From contig CAMCTL010000051.1 of the NCBI GenBank assembly GCA_945878515.1, positions 1 through 20,813 of the forward strand: a DNA stretch of 20,813 nucleotides, in the 5' to 3' direction. Positions 15,924-20,813 of the stretch are shown in pieces. This DNA comes from Flavobacterium psychrophilum (GTDB lineage Bacteria > Bacteroidota > Bacteroidia > Flavobacteriales > Flavobacteriaceae). Positions within the stretch are counted from its first letter, which is position 1. Every line of letters starts with the position of its first letter. Made by a program: the position numbers and the translations under genes. The notes under the pieces were generated by a model. The model had not been told where the DNA came from, searched no databases, and saw only the letters and a list, made by a program, of their open reading frames with translations.

Positions 15924-15996
15924 CTACCATTAACTACTGTTTTACTACCATTGAATTAACCATTAATAGCCGGTATTAGCAACGATCTACCATTGA
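15924..15996. repeat. CTACCATTRA repeats in the left end
   Basis: CTACCATTAA (15924), CTACCATTGA (15945), TAACCATTAA (15957, degenerate) and CTACCATTGA (15987) form a cluster of short direct repeats. The first two are 21 bases apart, two helical turns. No coding frame explains them. Confidence 0.5.
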
Positions 15997-16022
15997 GAGG
16001 TAGAAACACCCGTGAAACTACT

Positions 16023-16062
16023 ATTTAAAAGGGATTTAAACGATATTTAAATACTATTTAAC
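16023..16062. repeat. Four AT boxes at exact 11-bp spacing
   Basis: ATTTAAA begins at 16023, 16034 and 16045, and ATTTAAC at 16056, each 11 bases after the last. Such phasing tends to bend DNA and is typical of sites for architectural or oligomerising proteins. Confidence 0.7.
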
Positions 16063-16083
16063 CTCATTTATTGAGGTTTTTTT
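16060..16083 (+). terminator. Rightward terminator with no gene before it
   Basis: AACCTCA (16060-16066), loop TTTAT, TGAGGTT (16072-16078), then five more T. The orientation is rightward, but no ORF precedes it on the plus strand back to the host boundary. It may stop host transcription entering the prophage or end a short RNA. Confidence 0.7.
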
Positions 16084-16133
16084 ATGCGATAAACTGAAAA
16101 TTTAGGAAATGACAAAAACGACTTATTTTAGTA

Positions 16134-16181
16134 TTGGGTAACGCATTGGGTAACGTAATGGGTAACGTAATGGGTAACGTT
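16134..16181. repeat. Four tandem 12-bp iterons (TGGGTAACG)
   Basis: TTGGGTAACGCA, TTGGGTAACGTA, ATGGGTAACGTA and ATGGGTAACGTT follow one another without gaps. Each shares the core TGGGTAACG. They lie between the rightward terminator and the end of the repressor gene, in non-coding sequence. Confidence 0.85.
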
Positions 16182-16244
16182 AAACGCGCATAAAAATATA
16201 CTGAACAATACCCCCTAGATGTAAATATATTGATAAAACGGAAT

Positions 16245-16268
16245 AAAAAAAGGGGTTAAGATACCCCC
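16245..16268 (-). terminator. Terminator of the repressor gene
   Basis: On the minus strand GGGGT (plus 16263-16267) pairs with ACCCC (plus 16252-16256) across a 6-base loop and is followed by seven T (plus 16245-16251). It lies about 50 bases after the repressor stop. ATACCCCCTA in its right arm is repeated exactly at 16208-16217. Confidence 0.75.
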
Positions 16269-16316
16269 TAATACATAAATAAACTATATTAAAATATATA
16301 AAGTATTGATTTTGTG

Positions 16317-16727
16317 CTATTTATGTTTTTCCGCTATTAATTCAGGTGCTGGTTCAGCCACATTCTTATAAACAATGGGATTCTTTGCTGATTGTTTGAG
16401 TGTGGCAATTTCGTTTTCTAGACGTTTAATTTTTTCCTCTTTCAGTTCTATAATTTGCAATCTGGCATCTGCGAGTTCTTTATAATTTGTTTGATCCGGC
16501 ACAAATTCATTTTTCAAAACACTTTTCAGCATTGACCCTTTTCCGGATAATAGCCATTCTGGATTAATTTCAGTACATTTTGTATATATTAATGCTGCAT
16601 CGTAAGTATTCCTTTTTTTCCATTTAGATAGATTTTGCGCAGGTATTCCGAGATGTTGTGCAAAATCAACATCTTTTTTATAATTATAATACTCTTGTAT
16701 CTTATTTAAAATCAAAAGTTTATCCAT
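16317..16727 (-). CDS. CI-like phage repressor (Mu c position)
   Basis: A 136-residue protein. Residues 1-65 match the phage CI repressor-type helix-turn-helix domain: D-F-A-Q-H-L-G-I-P-A-Q-N-L-S-K-W-K-K-R (21-39) is the HTH, and N-P-E-W-L-L-S-G-K-G-S-M-L (55-67) is its usual end. Residues about 85-113 form a Glu/Lys-rich coiled coil that would mediate oligomerisation. There is no LexA-type peptidase domain, so classic RecA-driven self-cleavage is not expected. It is transcribed leftward and opposes the Ner/Cro-like gene across a 106-base operator region. One operator copy lies inside its own coding sequence. Confidence 0.85.
   Translation of the reverse strand: MDKLLILNKIQEYYNYKKDVDFAQHLGIPAQNLSKWKKRNTYDAALIYTKCTEINPEWLLSGKGSMLKSVLKNEFVPDQTNYKELADARLQIIELKEEKIKRLENEIATLKQSAKNPIVYKNVAEPAPELIAEKHK
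16573..16584. promoter_or_regulatory. Operator copy inside the repressor gene
   Basis: GTACATTTTGTA is identical to the site at 16744-16755. It lies in the coding sequence of the repressor (codons around Y-T-K-C-T-E), about 170 bases from the main operators. Confidence 0.55.
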
Positions 16728-16743
16728 ATTATCAAAAATTAAT

Positions 16744-16799
16744 GTACATTTTGTATAAAAAAGTTTGTAAATAAGTACAAAATGTATTTACATTTGTAC
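16744..16799. promoter_or_regulatory. Operator cluster between repressor and Ner/Cro-like gene
   Basis: Three related sites: GTACATTTTGTA (16744-16755), its inverse TACAAAATGTA (16776-16786, preceded by G), and TTACATTTGTAC (16788-16799). The last two form an imperfect palindrome. The site at 16788 overlaps the -33 of the rightward promoter, and that at 16744 lies at the probable -7 of the leftward one. Confidence 0.7.
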
Positions 16800-16824
16800 C
16801 AACATCAAAACAAAGGTATATAAT
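16793..16824 (+). promoter_or_regulatory. Rightward early promoter of the prophage
   Basis: TTTG (16793-16796), a 20-base spacer, then TATATAAT (16817-16824), an imperfect TAnnTTTG. The -33 lies inside the operator at 16788-16799, so repressor binding would block it. The ATG of the first early gene is nine bases downstream. Confidence 0.5.
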
Positions 16825-16833
16825 TAAAAAGTT

Positions 16834-17037
16834 ATGACAATAGAACAAATCAAAAAAAAGACACAATATGGAGATTACACTCTATTGGGTCAAGTTATGG
16901 GTCTGAATGCTCCAGCCGCTAAAATGAGATTCCTAAGAGGAGACGAAAAGGCAAAAGAAGCTTTGCTCAAGATTATTGCTAATCGTGAGGAATTAATTAA
17001 AGACTTTCAAGAAGAGGAAACATTAAACAATCAATAA
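16834..17037 (+). CDS. Small Ner/Cro-like early protein
   Basis: A 67-residue protein, first gene of the rightward early unit and divergent from the repressor, the position of ner in Mu. Residues 13-45 (Y-T-L-L-G-Q-V-M-G-L-N-A-P-A-A-K-M-R-F-L-R-G-D) can form a helix-turn-helix, and the C-terminal third is an acidic helix. By position it would downregulate early transcription and the repressor promoter. Assignment rests on position and the HTH-like stretch, not on clear homology to Ner. Confidence 0.7.
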   Translation: MTIEQIKKKTQYGDYTLLGQVMGLNAPAAKMRFLRGDEKAKEALLKIIANREELIKDFQEEETLNNQ

Positions 17038-17040
17038 ACT

Positions 17041-17130
17041 ATGAAAGCACTAGACCACTACTATGACGATGCAGTATGCACCGCCGAGAGCATCGAGGAA
17101 ATGAACCAACTTTTAAAAAACAAACTATGA
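17041..17130 (+). CDS. Small early ORF, 29 residues
   Basis: Starts three bases after the preceding stop and overlaps the next start by four bases (ATGA at 17127-17130). The translation begins MKALDHYYDDAVCTAESIEE. The tight spacing suggests a real coupled small gene, but its product is not recognised. Confidence 0.5.
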   Translation: MKALDHYYDDAVCTAESIEEMNQLLKNKL

Positions 17131-17246
17131 AAACACAAATCATCCACCACGTGAACGAAGATTTCACGAGCGAAGTAATCGAAACTGTAACCTTTAGAAA
17201 CGGTGCGGTTTCAAGTATAAAATTTAGTAAACCTCAAAAACTTTAG
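17127..17246 (+). CDS. Small early ORF, 39 residues
   Basis: Begins in an ATGA overlap with the previous ORF and stops at 17244-17246, two bases before the next ATG. It starts MKTQIIHHVNEDFTSEVIET and ends in a basic tail. The strand-like pattern resembles small early phage proteins of unknown role; no family is recognised. Confidence 0.5.
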   Translation: MKTQIIHHVNEDFTSEVIETVTFRNGAVSSIKFSKPQKL

Positions 17247-17248
17247 TT

Positions 17249-17452
17249 ATGAAACCAATCGTAATAAACATCACAAGTCTTATCGGTACAATGGTAATCA
17301 TTGGAGATAAAGAAAGTGCATCGGCACAAATTCAAGAAGCTGTAAACGATGCACTATTGAAAGTTGTAGCTACAGCTCGCAATTTGGAAAATCAAGAATC
17401 GTGTCCAGATAAAACTTCGTTGCAATCAAAAGACCTGAAAAATCAAGATTAG
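17249..17452 (+). CDS. Small early protein, 67 residues, unknown function
   Basis: Follows the 39-residue ORF by two bases. Residues 1-20 (MKPIVINITSLIGTMVIIGD) look like two beta strands, residues 25-48 like a helix (Q-I-Q-E-A-V-N-D-A-L-L-K-V-V), and the last 20 are hydrophilic. It may be a small phage-encoded strand-helix protein; not recognised. Its last 83 bases overlap an opposite-strand ORF (17370-17570), and one of the two may not be translated to its full annotated length. Confidence 0.55.
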   Translation: MKPIVINITSLIGTMVIIGDKESASAQIQEAVNDALLKVVATARNLENQESCPDKTSLQSKDLKNQD

Positions 17453-17570
17453 GATTTTCAAGAATTGCTTTTTCGCAGGCTAGTTTAAATTTTTCTGATT
17501 GAATATCATTTAATTCAACCCCTTTTAGCTCTAAAGTACGATTGTACAGTTTTAATGCAAGTTCAGTCAT
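17370..17570 (-). CDS. Possible small leftward gene, 66 residues
   Basis: An open frame on the minus strand that starts M-T-E-L-A-L-K-L-Y-N-R-T-L-E-L-K-G-V-E-L and continues with E-K-F-K-L-A-C-E-K-A-I-L-E-N-P-N-L-D-F. The composition is typical of a compact helical protein and unlike a chance frame. It fills a stretch with no plus-strand gene (17453-17570), and its 3' end overlaps the preceding rightward ORF. No promoter was found upstream of it. Family unknown. Confidence 0.5.
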   Translation of the reverse strand: MTELALKLYNRTLELKGVELNDIQSEKFKLACEKAILENPNLDFSGLLIATKFYLDTILDFPNCEL

Positions 17571-17612
17571 ATTACTATTATTTAAGATTAGACACCGTAA
17601 ATGTAGTAATTA

Positions 17613-17665
17613 ATCCGATACAGGTTGTCGCCTACAAGCGCAAGGTTCGAGTCCTTGGTCGGAAC
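17613..17665 (+). ncRNA. tRNA-like hairpin 1 (T-arm plus acceptor-like stem)
   Basis: CAAGG, TTCGAGT, CCTTG (17641-17657) is a canonical 5-bp, 7-base T-arm. The next bases GTCGGA (17658-17663) pair with TCCGAT (17614-17619) as an acceptor-like stem with one G-T wobble. Only about 21 bases lie between, so there is no room for both D and anticodon arms. It is not a normal tRNA; a tRNA-like structure or decayed tRNA is possible. Confidence 0.4.
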
Positions 17666-17707
17666 AAATTTCTCAAGGTAGTTTTAGCTCTTACCACAGC
17701 GTTGAAC

Positions 17708-17747
17708 TCCCGCCACGGCTTTGCTTGGTTTCGACACCAAGGCGGGA
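17708..17747 (+). ncRNA. tRNA-like hairpin 2 before the transposase gene
   Basis: TCCCGCC (17708-17714) pairs perfectly with GGCGGGA (17741-17747). Nested inside, directly against the 3' strand, is TTGGT, TTCGAC, ACCAA (17725-17740). The outline resembles the T-arm and acceptor stem of hairpin 1, and both are followed by ACAAATT. It is 18 bases before the transposase ATG and could affect its translation. Confidence 0.4.
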
Positions 17748-17765
17748 ACAAATTAAAAATAATCA

Positions 17766-19874
17766 ATGGAAAACCCATACGAATATTACGATAACAAGCT
17801 AGGTGTAAAACTCAAATTTTTGATTTTTGACCGCAGCAATCATCCAGATAGTTTAGAAGTTGTAAGCTACAGATCATTGAACTGGAGAATGCACTCTAAA
17901 ACCTGCGTAGAAACACAACTTCGCCGTGCCTCATTAAATTACGACGCCTTGGTACTTCACTCCTCCCTTTGTCAAGATTGGAAAGATAGCCTAACGCTAA
18001 AATTCGGAAAACCGAAAGAAGTTGTAAAAGCTTCGTTTTTTGCGCAGCATTATGAAGCAGATCGCAAAGCATTTGATTTTTATGCAGCCTACACGTATGG
18101 CGAAGACAATAAGAAACTCGATTTAAAACTTATTGAAACCTACACCTACAATGCCTCAGTAATGAATGCCGTGATTAATTGCAAAACAAATCGCAAAGCC
18201 TACATCAAAGCACTCGGTGGTGTTCAAGTCGATATGTGGCAATCACTCTCTAACGATGTGAACTGCTTTCGTGAGGTAGCTCACAATTTGCCAACCACTT
18301 CCAGAGGGTTGCGCATCCGGTACAATGAATTTTTGAAATACGGTTACGTTTCTTTTGTTTCTGGAAGGTTGCAGAACTCAAACGCTTCCGTTTTGAAAGG
18401 TGAGGAACAAACAGCGCTACTTGATGCACTGATTGCTTTGCCTAACAATTTTGACAATGCCCAAGTTGCCAGATATTACAACGAAGTGGCTATTAAGGCA
18501 AACTGGAAAACGATTACAGCGCAAACCGTTGGCAATAGAAAAGAAAAAATGCAGCTCACGATTACTGCTGGACGAAAAGGCATCAAAGCATTAGAAAACA
18601 CCCTTTTGATGCAAAACAAACGATCTGCCCCAAAAAATTCAATGCTATTGTGGACACTCGATGGTTGGAAAACAGAGCTGATGTATCAACAAACCTATAT
18701 AGATAAAAACGGCTACTCGACAACTACTTATTTCAACCGATTGACAACTGTGATGGTTATAGATCCAACGAATAAATACATCATTGGTTATGCTGTCGGT
18801 AAGGAAGAGAAGCCAGAATTGATAAAAGCGGCTTTGCGAAATGCTTTTCAGCATACTCAGGAGTTATTTGGCGAAATGTATCGTCCGTATCAACTACAAT
18901 CAGACAACTATCAAATTGCTAATCTAACACCAGTATATGAAGCCTGTTCGGATCGTTTTACTCCCGCAAAAGTTGGTAATGCTAAGGCTAAAGTAATTGA
19001 GCCTTTCTTTAAAGACTTCAATAAAAAACATTGTCAAAACAAACCTAATTGGTCGGGGTACAATGTTAGTTCAGGCTCAAAAAACCAACCAAATGTTGAT
19101 GCCATCAACAAAAACAAACGCTTTTTTCCAGATGAAATGGGTTTGCGACAACAAATAGACTCGATTATTGCAGCCGATAGAGCCGAAAAAATAAGTCAAT
19201 ACATAGAAAACTGGAATAGTACGAAAAACGAATTTAAATCGGTTTTAAACTTTGAAATGTACCTACGCTATTTAGGTGCAATGACAGGATACACAAATCG
19301 ACTAGAAGGACCAGGAGTATTAGCCACGCTCAACGGACAAAAACTAACTTATGACTGTTTTGATGTTAATTTTAGAAAACTAGCGCATCTGGATTGGGCA
19401 TTAAAATTTGACCCTCAGGATTTGTCGAAAGTTTTAGTAACCAATGCCAATTCAAGAAACGGAAAGTTAGTGGAAATCGTAGGAACCTACGAATTTCTAT
19501 TAGAGCAAAAACACATCCAACCAATGGCACTTGCCGAAAGAAACGAGGGTGATGCGTTGAAACTTATGGAAGTAAAAAATCACAATTTAGACATTCTGAA
19601 TTACATCACAGATGAAGTTTGCAAAAGAGACTTACTAAACGAAAGTCTTTTCAATAACCGCCCAGAACTCTTCAATGACACACTATCTAAACTTTTAATC
19701 ACCGATTCCCGAGGCCAACACAAAGACCACAAATCAGAAAACAGATTACAGGCCAATACACAACGCCTTATCGAAGTGCAAGCCACCTCAGACAAAAAAG
19801 AACTTTCAGAGAACTGGAACCACGACCAAGACGAATACAACAAACAAAAAATAGACTACTTAAACTACCTTTAA
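17766..19874 (+). CDS. MuA-like DDE transposase
   Basis: A 702-residue transposase of the Mu/retroviral-integrase (rve) type, which would cut the prophage ends and join them to target DNA during replicative transposition. The N-terminal 280 residues should hold the end-binding HTH domains (for example T-S-R-G-L-R-I-R-Y-N-E-F-L-K-Y-G, 178-193). The catalytic core shows D299 (L-W-T-L-D-G-W), D380 (L-Q-S-D-N) and E412 (K-V-I-E-P-F-F), with 31 residues between the last two. The C-terminal 200 residues are strand-rich, then charged. Length is close to MuA (663). The ATPase gene follows after one base. No strong ribosome-binding site is visible, as usual in this phylum. Confidence 0.9.
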   Translation: MENPYEYYDNKLGVKLKFLIFDRSNHPDSLEVVSYRSLNWRMHSKTCVETQLRRASLNYDALVLHSSLCQDWKDSLTLKFGKPKEVVKASFFAQHYEADRKAFDFYAAYTYGEDNKKLDLKLIETYTYNASVMNAVINCKTNRKAYIKALGGVQVDMWQSLSNDVNCFREVAHNLPTTSRGLRIRYNEFLKYGYVSFVSGRLQNSNASVLKGEEQTALLDALIALPNNFDNAQVARYYNEVAIKANWKTITAQTVGNRKEKMQLTITAGRKGIKALENTLLMQNKRSAPKNSMLLWTLDGWKTELMYQQTYIDKNGYSTTTYFNRLTTVMVIDPTNKYIIGYAVGKEEKPELIKAALRNAFQHTQELFGEMYRPYQLQSDNYQIANLTPVYEACSDRFTPAKVGNAKAKVIEPFFKDFNKKHCQNKPNWSGYNVSSGSKNQPNVDAINKNKRFFPDEMGLRQQIDSIIAADRAEKISQYIENWNSTKNEFKSVLNFEMYLRYLGAMTGYTNRLEGPGVLATLNGQKLTYDCFDVNFRKLAHLDWALKFDPQDLSKVLVTNANSRNGKLVEIVGTYEFLLEQKHIQPMALAERNEGDALKLMEVKNHNLDILNYITDEVCKRDLLNESLFNNRPELFNDTLSKLLITDSRGQHKDHKSENRLQANTQRLIEVQATSDKKELSENWNHDQDEYNKQKIDYLNYL

Positions 19875-19875
19875 A

Positions 19876-20813
19876 ATGGATCACACCACCAAAATTGAAA
19901 TTGTAAACGCCTTAACGGCGTATATGTCAGAACACAAAATGTCTCAGGCTGACGTATCTAATAAATCAGGCGTTCGAAAAGAATATGTGTCAATAATTCT
20001 AAAGCCCGGAAGTAACTTTATGTACAGCTCTGGCGATGTGCAAGGTTTTATTCCTGCAAAACATTTCAACGCTCTAGCTAGCCTTTGCGGTTTCAAAACC
20101 GAGAAAGTATATTGGCAAACCCAACCCACCGCTCAAGCCAACTCCATTTTTGCCAACCTTCAAGATGCCAAACAACATCATTTAACCATCACTTTGATTG
20201 GTGAGACTGGATGTGGCAAGTCTTATACTGCTAATTTATTCGCTGCCAAAAATCCACTAGATACATTTATCGTAACCGCAGGATCTAGCGACACCCTTGG
20301 CGACTTGATTGACAAAATTGTCGATGAATTGAAGATACACGCTACCGGTAGATCTAAATCTACAAAGATTCGCCAAATCGCCTCTAAAATGGCAATGCTC
20401 AAAAACTACGGACACAAACCAATGCTAATCATTGATGAGTCGGAATATTTGAAACAAGCCGCTCTTTGCGCAATGAAGGAGCTCTACGATAACCTAAGCG
20501 ATTATTGTTCACTAGTATTCATTGGAACTAGCCAACTGGTTGATAATGTCGAAAAATTGAAACGCCGTAACAAATCAGGGATTCCACAATTTCACAGACG
20601 TATCAAGTTTGGATTGAGATTGCTCCCAAACATCGACCGAAGCTACACACTATTTGTTGATGATATCGAAGACCGTGAGCTCAAAAAGTTTCTGCTTACA
20701 AATTGCGACAACTACGGCGAACTGCACGACATCATTGTACCCGCCACGCGTGAGGCCGAAAGATTAGGACAGGAGTTGACGATGGGGCTAGTTAGACAAG
20801 TGTTGAACCTTCC
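19876..20813 (+). CDS. MuB-like AAA+ ATPase with N-terminal HTH (cut by the right edge)
   Basis: The first 312 residues are in the window and the frame is open to the end. Residues about 5-45 form a helix-turn-helix (M-S-Q-A-D-V-S-N-K-S-G-V-R-K-E-Y-V-S), which would bind DNA. The ATPase core follows, with Walker A G-E-T-G-C-G-K-S (109-116), Walker B M-L-I-I-D-E-S-E (183-190), a sensor-like F-I-G-T-S (215-219), and R-R at 241-242 as a possible arginine finger. In Mu, MuB selects target DNA, delivers it to the transposase and activates MuA. Position one base after the transposase supports that role. MuB itself also has an N-terminal HTH, so this layout is normal. Confidence 0.9.
   Translation, partial: MDHTTKIEIVNALTAYMSEHKMSQADVSNKSGVRKEYVSIILKPGSNFMYSSGDVQGFIPAKHFNALASLCGFKTEKVYWQTQPTAQANSIFANLQDAKQHHLTITLIGETGCGKSYTANLFAAKNPLDTFIVTAGSSDTLGDLIDKIVDELKIHATGRSKSTKIRQIASKMAMLKNYGHKPMLIIDESEYLKQAALCAMKELYDNLSDYCSLVFIGTSQLVDNVEKLKRRNKSGIPQFHRRIKFGLRLLPNIDRSYTLFVDDIEDRELKKFLLTNCDNYGELHDIIVPATREAERLGQELTMGLVRQVLNL

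Larger units (their letters stand above)
15797..20813 (+). mobile_element. Mu-like transposable prophage, left part (continues past the right edge)
   Basis: The gene order is that of the Mu early region: left-end repeats, leftward CI-like repressor, divergent Ner/Cro-like gene, tiny early ORFs, MuA-like DDE transposase, MuB-like ATPase. The exact left end is not determined. 15797 is a guess from the TG just before the first of three sites spaced about 40 bases; the true end could be anywhere in about 15720-15840. The right end, target duplication and late genes are outside the window. Base composition rises in GC here compared with the host genes. Whether it is a complete phage or a remnant transposon cannot be judged. 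Confidence 0.8.

Noticed and set aside
16134..16181. CRISPR-like array
   Set aside because: The 12-base units are directly adjacent with no spacers, and no cas gene is present.
17587..17596. ATTAGACACC shared with the hairpin at 15210-15219
   Set aside because: A single 10-base match in an AT-rich window without extended similarity is probably chance and does not mark an attachment site.
17613..17665. A complete functional tRNA gene
   Set aside because: The T-arm is canonical, but only 21 bases separate the acceptor-like 5' strand from it, so D and anticodon arms cannot both fit, and no better 5' acceptor strand lies at the usual distance.
17555..17794. 79-codon plus-strand frame running through the tRNA-like hairpins into the transposase start
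   Set aside because: It overlaps the true transposase start in another frame, has a composition unlike a folded protein, and the region is better explained by RNA hairpins. Conservation of this frame in relatives would reverse this.

Overview
The window looks like a chromosomal segment of a Flavobacteriaceae bacterium, most likely Flavobacterium. It is AT-rich, its starts lack Shine-Dalgarno sequences, several genes have the Bacteroidetes promoter (TTTG, about 19-20 bases, TAnnTTTG), and its families are typical of that group (DUF5777 beta-barrel, DUF4153/4173 membrane protein, secreted proteins with a CTD..NYNP..DGSC motif). This assignment rests on recognition, not on a database search.

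Bases 1-15.6 kb are host chromosome. From the left: the start of a Phd/YefM antitoxin gene (minus); a ParE/RelE-type toxin-antitoxin pair that runs straight into ctaA (heme A synthase, four heme-ligand histidines); a secreted beta-propeller-like protein (minus); fabH; argS; a leftward four-gene cluster (OB-fold protein, DUF5777 barrel, monoheme cytochrome c lipoprotein, YceI protein); ffh and folD; a three-gene unit of a small membrane protein, a winged-helix regulator and a DUF4153/4173 membrane protein, with the same operator-like motif before the first and third genes; then two secreted leftward genes, one with three 49-residue-period repeats and one with ankyrin repeats. Strong hairpin terminators lie at about 1.87, 6.15, 11.63, 14.42 and 15.22 kb.

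From about 15.8 kb to the right edge the content is the left part of a Mu-like transposable prophage. The order matches Mu: repeat-rich left end, leftward CI-like repressor, divergent small Ner/Cro-like gene, several tiny early ORFs, a 702-residue DDE transposase (MuA-like) and an AAA+ ATPase with an N-terminal helix-turn-helix (MuB-like, cut by the window edge). The late genes and right end lie outside the window.

The least explained sequence is in the prophage. Its left end holds four separate short-repeat families, including four AT boxes exactly 11 bp apart and four 12-bp TGGGTAACG iterons. Its repressor operators include one identical copy inside the repressor gene. Just before the transposase gene are two GC-rich hairpins with tRNA-like T-arms and acceptor-like stems.
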